Translations under genes and position numbers: made by a program
Assembly: GCA_914767715.1 (NCBI GenBank)
Contig: OU612067.1
Coordinates: 11,534,001 to 11,594,000, forward strand
Length of the DNA stretch: 60,000 bases
Direction of reading: 5' to 3'
Source: Membranipora membranacea
Lineage: Eukaryota > Bryozoa > Gymnolaemata > Cheilostomatida > Membraniporidae
The notes under the pieces: generated by a model
What the model saw: only the letters and a program-made list of their open reading frames with translations
Databases searched by the model: none
What the model was told of the DNA's origin: nothing
In this document: positions 43,301 through 54,455 of the stretch, piece by piece
How positions within the stretch are numbered: the first letter of the stretch is position 1
Layout of the letters: each line of letters opens with the position of its first letter

Positions 43301-46300
43301 CTTGTTGAAAATAGTACCTTTTTAGTACCTCAGATTATAATGGGAATATACAGTACTTTGTAACTAAGGCGTATTGTTATGACACAGTGGTTTTGATATT
43401 CTGCATGTGATATCAAAACGTACAGAATTTATCTATTGAATGAATGAGTGTATACAAGGCATTATTTATCTGTCCCATGTGGTTTAGCTGGTAAAATGGG
43501 ATAGTGTATGATATTTCATAATTCAATGACAAAGCTAACGATCTAAATCGAACATGGCAAAAAATTACAGCTCTAGCTCATCCGACAGTGAGAATGAAAA
43601 TTACAGGGAGATTAACAGCTCTAGTGAGAGCGAGATTGAATATCATTTAGGAGGCATTTGTAGCAAATCGACATCGAGTCCATGTGATTATCAGAGGGAA
43701 AATATCTCTGAGGTAGTCACACCACTCAAGTTTAAATCTGTATGATTTCGGCCAGTGGAAATAACCCACAGTGCTTTGACAGATACAACATTTTCTGTTA
43801 ACCATGGTTACTGCTCGAGATAGAAATTGGCAATATAAAGGCAGATCAATACATCGCTACGTATTTCAAGGTTTTGTTTACATTAATATGATGAATAAAT
43901 GAGATTGTGGCTATGACATTCCAATCAAACTCCGTCTTCAGCCCGCTTGAAAACCAGTGATATGCTTCAATTATTAGCTTCATGAATAGCGGCTTTCAAT
44001 AGAATTTCAATGGAAGATACAAAATTTACACAGGTAGATTGTGTGTTTTTCTTGAAAACATGTATTTCCAAATAGCACAGAAATCTAAAATAAATTTTTT
44101 GTAAATCTCGACATTTCAGGCATTAGGATGGTGTTGAAATCCAAAGCATGCTATGATTAATACTGAGTGATTTGAGGTTTTGACAATCTTTTCAACAATT
44201 TTTGCAAATATTCTGATGTTTAAACACTCAAGGTTTTTTTGGATAAACTGTGTTGTTTACATTGTTTAAAAACTAGAAATTACAAGTCACAAAGTAAATT
44301 CAACTCAATAAATTTGTCATCTAGTTGTTTCGGACTTCAGGGTGATGTAAAATGTAAATGAATTTGACTGCCTCTAAAGAGGAGTATTGATAATCGTGTT
44401 AGCAGTGGGATACCTGGAGAAACTTTCTATTTTTTCATTAGATCTTGTCCATCTGTGTGCATCACAGATACTCAGCACATCTTAACATAGACTATCAATA
44501 TTACTGACTGAGTGCAGCAGGTCTTATGAGAGCACATGTCACTGCACACATCAGTCACTTAGGAAATTAATTTGTCAAGTTTTTGAGTTATTTCGTCAGT
44601 ATGGATCTGATTTGGGAGGCTAGTGATGGGTAAATTGCAAGATTTGGTACAAACTATGAAGCATTTCATGGACCATTTTTAGGTGAATCTGAAATAAGCA
44701 AGGCTTTGTCAGCAGGAAGAATCAATTGCTCCATTATAATCTTATTTTAGCAGAGCAAACAAGCGGATCGGTCCGAAATGAAAATCACTCATCTTCATGC
44801 TTGAAAACCAGCGGACAGGGAATGCGTCAAAGTCATAGTCGTTGATTGTAATGTACAGTGGTTCTTCTAATCTTTTCTTCGACATGGGCTCATAACAGAT
44901 ATAAAGGTTGTTTTGATTAGCGGTCTCAACTCATCAAATAGTGTGTATACAAATTATAGAACTTTCTTTTGAACTTTTATGTCATCAGACAGACTTGTGA
45001 GTGACTTTGTCATTTATTTGCAAAAGTTGTTATCTAACCACAATAGTCCCTAATATTACCCCAATAACAGGCTCTTCACAAATCGCCTGGACTAGTTGGG
45101 CGGTGCATGAGTAGGCAACTCAATGTTGTTAACTTATAACCCCAAACCTACCAGACCAAATAACCTTGATGACTAATTTTATATGCAAATGCATGTGTGA
45201 TAGCTGTCTTAATCTGATTTCAAGCTCAAAAATGATACCAAGAAACCTGTTCCTTTACAAACACTTTAACACTATTGGCAGAGATGGATTGTGAATTTAT
45301 AGGATTTTTTCTCCCCTAGCGGATTAAAAATGCTTGAAAGTAGAGAAATTAATTACGGGGTATCATTATATCAGCACTTGGCTTGGTTTCCTTATAGTTG
45401 CTATCACAACACTTAGTGGAAATTGGTGCTAGCTAAGATCAGTCATCCAAAACTAGCTAACATAAACTCTGGCTAATATTTACTCCTCTACGGTTGCTGT
45501 TAACCCACCTCCAAGCGAGCTCGCAGCATTGATCACATCCATACCAGCATCCCTCCTGACCACAGGTTCTGTAAGTCTCTCCGTATATAATACACAGACA
45601 TCTAGAGAAAGCTTCATCCTCAATGTTCACATAATCATAGGCACAGCGTTGCTTCTTACCACACCACTAATTATATAATGATAAGTATGAAACCGAAGGA
45701 AGTTTAGAAGATATCACCACATACAAGAGAATAAGACAACTCCGACTCTAATTAACCTTGGTCAAAAGTTGAAATGGAAAAACACATTACACTACACATT
45801 ACAATTTTAGTGTAAACCATATCTCTAAGGTGTTGAGAAGATGAATACTAAAAGGCACAAGGCTGAACAAAAATCTCGAAGTTCAAGTGTTCGGTTCTTT
45901 CTTCATCGGGCATCCGTAAAATGATTAGTACTTGCTGCCAGGAGCACTGCTTCGTCAATGTGATAGACCGCTCATCAAGATTAATATGATTTATTCAAAG
46001 GAGAAATACATTATGTCTTCAATTTAATCAACGGTCCGAAGGGTAATTAGAACATAACTTACACATTGTATGAGAAACACTCCAAATATAAGGCGATATT
46101 TAGACCAACAATAAGCCCAAGTAGAAACACGTGTCTGTGAAGATTGGCGTGTAGAACTTCTTTAGTGACGTGAATCTCTCTTATAACTTCTAAATCCTGT
46201 AGAGTCTGATGTACTGAAAAGTCTACAAGTAAAGATAAACTTTGGCTTATTTTGTTAAGTTTTAGAGTGACAGGGGAATATAGAAATTCAAGAACATGGT

Positions 46301-47807
46301 TGATATTTCAGATCCGATCAATAATGGTCATGTTCATCTAGTGCTAGTAAGATAAGATCCTGTCATCTCTCAGAAAATGTTTTGTTCAAACTATCCCTTC
46401 AGCCGCAGTATGTCACAGACATATTTTGGGTGGGGGAAACTTAAGTAGCAATGAAGATTGTTGGGTTTGATTCGAAAACCAATTCAAACAGTGTTGACTG
46501 AGTCGGTAATTATCCAGTGAAATTGATTTAACCAAACACTGAAAAATGAATCAAAATTGAAAAATTACTACTCAGCTATTAAAATTGGTCCGATAACTTA
46601 CCAGACTTGATATCAGTATCATCACATGAAGGAGTGTCTTCAGCATCAGCTATAGCTACTTTGTACTTATTAAACATCCTAACAAGTTCTAACCAATCAC
46701 AAGTACAGCCGAAATCATTCTCTCCTATGTATCTAAAACATCAGATAGTTGATTTTTTTTAAATTCAATTTTAAAGTAGCAATTATAAGACTGAAATTTT
46801 GATTTTCAAGCGCTGAATGCCTGTGAGTATTTAGCTTCAGGGAAGTAAGTATCAACCCAAAACCTTAAACCGTGTGCAAGGCAACGATGGCGTATAGTTG
46901 AGCTTGTGGATGATCTGTTTACAAAACAAATACAAGATGTGGTAATCATATGTTAGGGGGTTGTTTGTTGTATATATATTCCATGGTACTTACACTCTCT
47001 CAAGATGAAACTGAGAAAGAGTCTCCAGTGAAGCATAGAATCTACGTGGTACCAGATCACAATGTCTCAACGATCTACAAAACAACATAACCGATCAGTA
47101 AAATTGAATAATCTAGTAGCAGTGATTTGTTCGATGATCTGTTGAGTTAGAATTACAATAAGGGTACAATCATAGACTCAATAGTAATGCACGAGTCAAA
47201 GCCAATGTTAGCTTTCACTACTTACATGTCTTCAAGCTGCCACAGATGGCTGAAAGCGTCATCATCAACATGCTGTATCTTGTTACCATCCAATGTTCTG
47301 CAGATGGTGTGGTCAAGAAGAATGATTAATGGCAGACAAGTTTGAATGCTCGTACAGAATTCTATTGCACATTGAATTTTTGTCAAATGTTAGTATGTTC
47401 ACATGTTAAAGGCATGGGCAAACACACGTTAACTATAATTGGCAACAGCTTGGTCTGATTTGGAAGTTGGAAATGGATACAATAAGTATTTGTCAATGGC
47501 ATCAACCGTTTTTTCCTGATATTAGAGTTAACCTCTATGATACCATGTGGGGGTAACTCAGATTTAATACTGGCTTAAAGTATTTATATCCATCACATCA
47601 ACTTGGCATTATAATAACTTTGTATTGGTAGAAGTCTTACAGTTTCCTGAGGGAAGTCAGACCTTCAAACACTCCTGTCTCCAGCATACTGATATGTATA
47701 TATGTATATGATTATATCCTAGGTTTAGCTCTCTAAGATGAGTCATACCATGTGGTGTCTTAAATACTCCGTGCGGGATATCGTTAATAGAATTGTGTGA
47801 TAAGTCT
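40388..47807 (-). CDS. Leucine-rich-repeat membrane protein with Cys-rich region (5' end not found)
   Basis: Minus-strand exons: about 47807-47640 (LRR, see oddity), 47297-47226 (a classic 72-bp LRR exon), 47074-46994, 46732-46602 (LRR C-terminal cap, CTCDWLELV and SCDD), 46213-46065 (membrane span HVFLLGLIVGLNIALYLE), 45666-45509 (eleven Cys in 52 residues, RCLCIIYGE, CGQEGCWYGCDQCC), 43005-42792 (FAPWGPPWHKEK), 40867-40744 (basic then acidic, ARRKNKKKKGG) and 40476-40388 (TAA stop). Phases agree from 47297 to the stop if the TM exon uses the donor GTGTAAG. Using the neighbouring GTAAGT would break the frame, and reading through meets a TAA, so the LRR part may instead end there. LRRs suggest extracellular ligand binding. 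The Cys-rich part would then be cytosolic or follow a second anchor; its family is unknown. The N-terminal cap and signal peptide were not found; a LINE lies upstream. Confidence 0.62.
40625..40695. repeat. Short 9-bp tandem repeats
   Basis: AAAGTATCT repeated, then TTATAACTT repeated, in the last intron of the LRR gene. Confidence 0.6.
43257..43330. repeat. Perfect 23-bp stem-loop
   Basis: Bases 43257-43279 (start AGGTACTAAAAAGG) are the exact reverse complement of 43308-43330, with a 28-base spacer. It lies in an intron of the LRR gene (43006-45508), which otherwise shows no feature beyond a short Ser/Glu-rich frame at 43554-43745. Confidence 0.9.
43554..43745 (+). CDS. Small Ser/acidic open frame, doubtful
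   Basis: 63 codons starting MAKNYSSSSSDSENENYREI, rich in Ser, Asp and Glu with no known domain. Such acidic Ser-rich starts occur at the N-terminus of some domesticated transposases, but nothing downstream continues it. It is antisense within a large intron; may be chance. Confidence 0.2.
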   Translation: MAKNYSSSSSDSENENYREINSSSESEIEYHLGGICSKSTSSPCDYQRENISEVVTPLKFKSV

Positions 47808-48174
47808 CTGAAATGAATTAAACACGGTCAGGGTCCAGTCAGACGTTTCAAGGAATGAAACTTCGGTATCTCAAAGAACTTGAGGTGACGTCCTGATGTC
47901 AATTTCTGGAATAAAGGGTGGGCCGACTTAGGTAACAAGGTGAAATTGCTTATACACATACGAATATTGTAATCACAATTTCAGTGTAGAGTTTAAAATA
48001 TTGAGACACTACCATTATTTAAAATTTTTACCAAGCACATTACATTTTTCATATTGAAACACAGTTTTGATGCTTCTATGATAAGTCATAGAAGAAATTA
48101 ATGTGTAGGTGATGAGCTGTTCTATACATACATAGTCTGTACATAGGCTGCCTGAGTGAACAATCCTCTCTCTA
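47808..48174. other. Stretch between LRR exons and LINE
   Basis: No further LRR exon recognised. The missing 5' exons should lie upstream of here or beyond the LINE insertion. Confidence 0.4.
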
Positions 48175-51100
48175 GTGTGGTTATACAAAGCAAGGTTTAC
48201 CATTCAACCTGTCCCTCATGTTGCTGTTGTTAAAGAAGTTTTACTTCATATGACACCTGAAGATATTGTTATGGATGTCAATGCAGATTACAGATGCACA
48301 ACAGCCTATCAAATTAATACAACTGATGGAAAGCCACTTCGTGAGGTAAAATTGCAATTTTTAAACGATATCGAAAAAGATAGAGCCATTCAAAATGGAG
48401 TAGTATTTCGCTCTCAATATAATATTTTACTTAATGTCGAAGAATTACGTCACAAAAAATCTCCAAATGATTAACACAAATGTTTCAGGCAATAATGTTT
48501 TTGACACAAATCTATTTTATCATAGGAAGTTATGGAATGATATTGATTGTCTAGCTGATAAAAATTTCAAGCCAAACTATTTTAATGAAGGTAATCAAAG
48601 AATCCGCATTTTTCATCACAATGTCAGATCATTGTTGAAACGTTTTTCATTTTTTGAATCCCTGAACCTCAATGAGAGTGTTGACATTTTTTCAGTCAAT
48701 GAAACATGGTTACGGCCTGAAATACCAGATTCACTTGTAACTTTGCCTGGTTTTAGTATTGTTCGTTCTGACCGTAATTCAACCTTAAAATCAAGAGCAG
48801 GGGGTGCAGCCATTTTTGTTAGTTCTAAGTTGAGTTTCAGCGTTCTTGATAAGCCTAAAGACCGCTTGTCTGATTTTTGTGACTCGGTGTGGATTGAAAT
48901 CAATTTCTCACATAAACCCACAATAGTTTTTTCTATTTACATACCTCCTGATGTAAAAAAGTCTGATTTCATAGAGTGTCTGATAGAAGTTTTAAATATG
49001 AGAGAATTAAAAGGAAAAAAAGTTGTTCTACTAGGCAATTTTAATATCAATTGGAATCAAAATAGTAGGGAAAAATTTTCAATCAGAATAGGACTAGATG
49101 TTTTTAACTTGGAACAGAAAGTTACAGATGTTACCTTTTGCAGTTTTAAAGTCTATTGGATCATATTTACGCAAGCAAAAACTTAGAAGTTGATAAATCT
49201 GGGTTTTTGACTTGTGATAGAACTGTTTCCTGTCATTACGCTACCTTTGTAATATTAAAAGTTAGTAAAATAAGAAGGCCTAGACGAAAACTCATACATT
49301 TCCGCAACTTTAAATCTATTGATAACATTGCTTTCTTTAATCATGCTAAGTCATTGCCTTTTTTACAACTTTGTTCTGATACATCTAGGAGCCTTGTTGA
49401 GAGAATTGATTTATTTGATTCACTCATCTCAAATCTATTGAACAATCATGCACATATCATGACTAGGAGAATACGTCACCACAAAAATCTGTGGATGAAT
49501 AGCTCACTGCTTCGATCGATACGTTTAAAAAAATCAGACATACAAATCCATTTTCAAATCTCCCAAAAACCAAAATATTCAACCTTCAACGTTAGATGAC
49601 TTTAGAAAACTTAAAAGCTATACACTAAATCAGATTAGAAAAGCCAAAAAGTATTATTACATTCATAAACTAAATGATTCTAAATCATCCTTCTACCAAA
49701 CATGTGGAACTCTTTTGGGAAAAGCAGACAAGAAAAGTGAAATTGACTCTTTAGTGTTCAATAACACTTTAGTAACAGATGAAAAAGAGATCGCTAATAC
49801 ATTTAACACCTTCTTCACGTCAATTTGCTCTCAACAGGAACTGGATGCCAAGGATGCATGCCAACATATGACGTATGATACTCCTCTAACAAAGTTTGAA
49901 TTTACTAAAATTTCAACTGAACAAGTACATAACAAACTTCTTTCAATGTCGCCAAAAAAGAGAGGAGTTGTTGACAAAATTCCAACTTTTATATATCAAA
50001 TCTTATCAAACATTATTGCTTTACCTATAACAATTCTCATCAATGAAAGCTTTCTCACAAAGAGATTTCCTAGTTGTTTAAAAATGGCATTGGTTACATC
50101 TATCTTCAAGAAAGGTGACCATACAACTCCCTCTAATTACAGACCAATTTCTTCACTGCCAATTATGTCTAAAATCTTTGAAACATTCATGAATGACCAA
50201 CTGTCTACATTCCTTACAAGTCATAAATTACTAAATATTAGAGAATTTGGATTCCGTAAATGCCATTCTTGTGAGCAGCTATTACTCAGTCTTCTAGATG
50301 TCTGGAAATCAAAACTTGATTCTTCTTCACCTTGCTATATTTCAGAATTATCATTGGACGTTAGAAAGGCATTTGATTCAGTAAATCATCAACTTTTGCT
50401 CACCAAATTAAAATATCTCGGTATAGCGGAATCTGCTCAATCAATGCTATTGTCCTATTTGAATAATAGATTTCAGTGTTTTAAAATTGGCAATTGCCAT
50501 AAATGATTTATTAGGTAAATTTTCAAATTCATTTGCCTTTGCTGATCATACTTTGATTTTTGAGATATCCGATTCTCTAAATGAAGCAATATCAAAATCA
50601 GAATCTCTTGTTACAATGGTAACAAATTGGTATTCTGTCAATGGTTTTAATCTAAATTTAGACAAAACCAAGTTTTGTGTATTTTCGAACAGAAAGGTTG
50701 AAACAATACCTAATCTTGTTTCAAATAATGTACAAATCAAATCAGCAACTTCAATTAAACTCTTAGGCGTGATCTTGGACCAGCATCTGTCATTGAAAAC
50801 CTATGTTGAGTCCCTGGTATTAAAATCTAACAGAGTTTTATTCTGTCTCTCTAAAATTCGAAAATTTGTCAATCCTTCACACCTGCTTCAAGCTTATAAA
50901 TCGTATGTTCGTCCCATCTTGAAGTATTGTTCTTCTCTGTTATTAAATACTTCTCATTACAACTCTAACTTGTTAGAACTTTGTCAAAACAGAGCCATCA
51001 GGATGATTTTTGGTACCAACTCATTTTTTTCTATCTCGACTGGTCGTGAGATTTTGAATCTTTCCACTCTGGGTGGCAAAATACGCAATAGAGTTTTGCG

Positions 51101-51386
51101 GTCAGGACGTAGAATAATTATTCCAAAATATAGGACCAAATATGGTGAAACAAGATTTTTAAACCAATTCATTTCATTTAGTAAAGCGTAATAATATATA
51201 TCAATCAATCACATACTGTAAAAAATTTTCTCCCGACTGATTATCGTTTCTGTCCATATCTATAAAAAATTTTCTTTCTTTTTTGTTTTGTTTATGAGGT
51301 CAAAAAGTTGTTAATTTCCTTTGTTTATGACATACTTATGCATATAAAAACCTCAATAAAAACATTATAATATAAAAAAAAAAAAT
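48175..51386 (+). pseudogene. Dead non-LTR retrotransposon (LINE), APE endonuclease plus RT
   Basis: Order of segments: end of an ORF1-like frame (48175-48474), an APE-type endonuclease frame (48434-49186: HHNVRSL, NETWLRPE, SRAGGAAIF, SIYIPP, LLGNFNINW), a shifted frame with the endonuclease C-terminus (49156-49599), reverse transcriptase fingers/palm (49715-50506: FKKGDHTTPSNYRPIS, GFRKCHSCEQ, LDVRKAFDSVNH) and thumb (50487-51191). Damage: GDFN is changed to GNFN, the segment expected around the GxPQG block is missing between FKIGN and INDL, and YADD is replaced by FADH. The 3' end has AATAAA near 51355 and an A-run at 51376-51386. The 5' end is truncated. It lies upstream of the LRR exons, possibly in that gene's 5' intron. 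Confidence 0.9.
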
Positions 51387-53288
51387 TGCTCCAATAGTCA
51401 ACTTGAAGCAACAAATTTTGGCCAAAATTTTACATTATTTCTGACCACATAATGAGCTGTTTCTAAAGGGTGGAAAAAATATTGAATAAAGAAAATAAAC
51501 TTCATGAGCCAAAAGCGTAAATAGAAGCTGGGTAGAATTTAGCGGTCCAACACCTCTATTTATTTCCCCATTGCTTTACATGCAAACTATGTTGACTTGT
51601 CACCTCAATAGGCCTGCTTCAGGTTCTTTCAATTCTTTAACCAGACCACTCATAATGATGGTATGCTCCTGCTCTTCCATATTGGTGATTATGGGTTGAA
51701 AACTAGTAGTCAGAATTTTTCAGTAGCCCCATATATAAGCCCATTGCGTTTTTCACACATTTACGGTCTAATTTACGTTAGCCCACCCGTATGCATTGAT
51801 CGTCCTTAAAATGATTTTGCAAAAAGAATTTCACACTTTAAATCAATAAATTTCCATTGCAAATACACCTGAAAATATTAACAGGGTTCAATATCACTGA
51901 TAGCAGTGCTTTTGAATTAATTACAGCCTCATTTGTCATCAGACATACTAATCAATTTGATTGAGGATGGGTGCAACAAGTTGACCTTCACCCAATTACA
52001 GGTGTAACACCTAATGAGGACTAGATTTTTTTTGCAGTGTGCAGGGAAAGCTGAAAAGTGGATAAGTGGAGCTGCTGTGAGGAGCAGGGTAAACTGATGT
52101 AACTGCTCCTATTTTACAACCGGTGATCACTTAACCGGAAAATATAAGCAATTGGATCGATATGCAATACATCAGGCATAACAAACATACCTCATTTCAA
52201 AGTGAATGTTTGTACAGTGGACAGAAAAGATATTATTGTTGTTCTTCTGCGGCTTAAGACGAAAGGAAAAAGTAGGTGACAAGTGGAAATTGATGACAGA
52301 ATTTTGCGAAAGTATTCTGCAGAGAGTCTTTTGGACTCGTCAGTATCAATTATCCAACACAAAACAAAATCCTGGAAGCCTGAGATGGCAAAGTGTTTAC
52401 TTGTCATCTAGGACAAGCACCTGTCTTCATAGTTCCTGGACTCTTGAATTCCGAACTTCCCAAAGCGAGAGCTGTATCACATCGCACGCCTCATAATACC
52501 ACGCACTGCAAATATAATTATTGGTTTCTCTCATTATCAGTGACCCAGGGATATGTTCTGGATTTCACAAGAGCACTCTTACCAAATACCATGTGGGCAA
52601 AATACTAATATAGTAAACGATGACCATAGATAACACATGTTGAGTACATTCAACAAAATTATCAAGCTATGCAATTGAGAGTTGTTCCCTCATTCTCCTC
52701 TTTGGCTGTTAGGGGAAACTATTCAATGCTACTTGAGCCAACATTTGCCGCCCCCATTTGTTAATCGTTCACAATGTAATAGCGGAAGCAGTAAACAGTT
52801 ATAGAGAACAATGTGCGGGTCTTGTCAGAAACAAGTACGATCAAATCGCCTCTTTTTAGAGTCGCTCCCCAAGAAGAATGAAGCAACCTGAAAGGAAGGC
52901 AAATTGGATCTAACTTGATCTAGCAACTTCTATGGAGAAAATAGACTTGTAACAGAACAGTAAACTCAAACATGATTATCGGTGATGATGTCACCCATCT
53001 ATTTCTCTGCATTACCCAGATTAAGCATATTTGGTCTACATCAATGAAACCAAACATCAGGCTATATGAAGGATTTTGCACATAAGAAGCATAAGTCATT
53101 GTTTACATATCGAAACATTGTGAGTGAGGCAGAAAAAGAACACTTTATACATTCATGTTGTTTAGTGTTCTGATCGTCAAACCCTGTCTGAGGATAGTGC
53201 AATTTGTTGCCAACAGATGTGGAAAATCCCTTATGCTACTTGTTTAAAGAGTATGCTCTACTTGGAATGGATTATTGATTGAGGAAAG
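51387..53288. other. Gene-free stretch
   Basis: Overlapping open frames at 52190-52610 on both strands lack domains. No exon or repeat family recognised. Confidence 0.4.
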
Positions 53289-53436
53289 AGTGCCTCCCAT
53301 AAGGAAAAGTAACCCCCATTCTCTGCATTATGATGTCACTATGAACAGGATGCGCAATACAAGAAACAAGCACTTCCTGTTCATAGTGACATTATTATGT
53401 AGGGATTGAGAGTTACCTTCCATAAATGGAAGCACT
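53289..53436. mobile_element. Hairpin MITE with perfect 17-bp core
   Basis: TGTCACTATGAACAGGA (53334-53350) pairs perfectly with 53375-53391. The pairing continues imperfectly outward to GTGCCTCCCATAAGG at the left and TGGAAGCAC at the right. Confidence 0.65.
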
Positions 53437-53561
53437 ATTCTACAATCAATAATACATGCCAAGCAGAGCATTTGTCTGTACGCTCAAAATAAAATTTCAT
53501 GTATCATGAATTGTCTTCCAATTTTTTCATTTTTAGTAACTTTTCAAATTTTAATAATAAT

Positions 53562-53810
53562 ATGCTTTTAATAACTGATTTAAACTCTTACAAACCCCTC
53601 TAGAATATTTCATCAGCCAGTATCATAATCATGCTTTTAATAACTGATTTTCACTCCTACAGACCCATCTAGAATATTTCATCAGCCAGTATCATAATCA
53701 TGCTTTTAATAACTGAATTTTAACTCTTACAAACCCATCTAGAATGTTCCATGTTTCCTGTTTTATCAGCCAGTATAATATTATAAATTCTTTTAATAAC
53801 TGAACATTAG
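53562..53810 (+). repeat. 69-bp tandem repeat, about 3.6 units
   Basis: Units start at ATGCTTTTAATAACTGA (53562, 53631, 53700) and, degenerate, near 53788. The last unit carries an insertion of about 19 bases. Confidence 0.9.
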
Positions 53811-53900
53811 TAGAGTCTAGTCAGTTAGTATTTTGCAGCTGAAGAAGCAACACCTCATATTTTAAAACTAGTGACCAATAAAGTACCTTTCTGAATCTCA

Positions 53901-54455
53901 ACCTACTGAAAAAAGTTTCTTGAATTCTGCCTTCTGGCAGACCTCCCTGCATTGATATAATGTTGCCTTGTTTGTACTCTGTCGTTAGACTGTAGCCTCC
54001 CTTGGGTAGTAGGTAGACGCCAAGCGAAAGCCCCATTGCACCACTGCATCCATTGACCTGATTCCCAGTCCAGTTCCTCCCAGCTATCTTGCAAAGGTAG
54101 TTAAAACCCAGAGCCATTCCCTCCCACTCATCTATCTTGCCCGATAAATATGTTAATAGTTTGTCCATACCCCTTCCCTCCCCATATTATCTTGCCCGAT
54201 AAATATGTTAATAGTTTGTCCATATCCCTTCCCTCCCCAATTTATCTTGCCCGATAAATATGTTAATAGTTTGTCCATATTCCTTCCCTCTCCAATTTAT
54301 CTTGCAGGATAAATAATTTAATAGTTTGTCCATATACCCCCCCCCCCCCCCAAAAAGCCAGCCCTAAAGTCAGGTCGATTATATTCCCAGCCCAGATAGA
54401 GTCGGCGTACTTGTTACTTCCTTCCCCCTCAGATAGAGTCGGCGTACTCATTACC
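53901..54455 (+). repeat. Long inverted repeat, left arm
   Basis: About 555 bp, matching the reverse complement of 57861-58419. It runs from the GTTTCTTGAATTCTGCC end to the GATAGAGTCGGCGTACT motifs. It contains the 55-bp tandem array and a poly-C run (54337-54350). The open frame over it (53821-54168, minus) is repeat DNA, not a gene. Confidence 0.85.
54136..54345 (+). repeat. 55-bp tandem repeat, 4 units
   Basis: CTTGCCCGATAAATATGTTA occurs at 54136, 54191, 54246 and (diverged, CTTGCAGGATAAAT) 54301: exact 55-bp spacing. The right arm of the inverted repeat holds about one clear unit, so this array expanded after the arms were copied or was lost on the other side. Confidence 0.92.

Noticed and set aside
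52192-52608. Overlapping frames of 71-96 codons on both strands
   Set aside because: No domain, no matching splice partners, and mutual overlap; not supported as a gene.
53821-54168. 115-codon minus-strand frame as a gene
   Set aside because: It lies in the long inverted repeat and the 55-bp tandem array; repeat DNA explains it.
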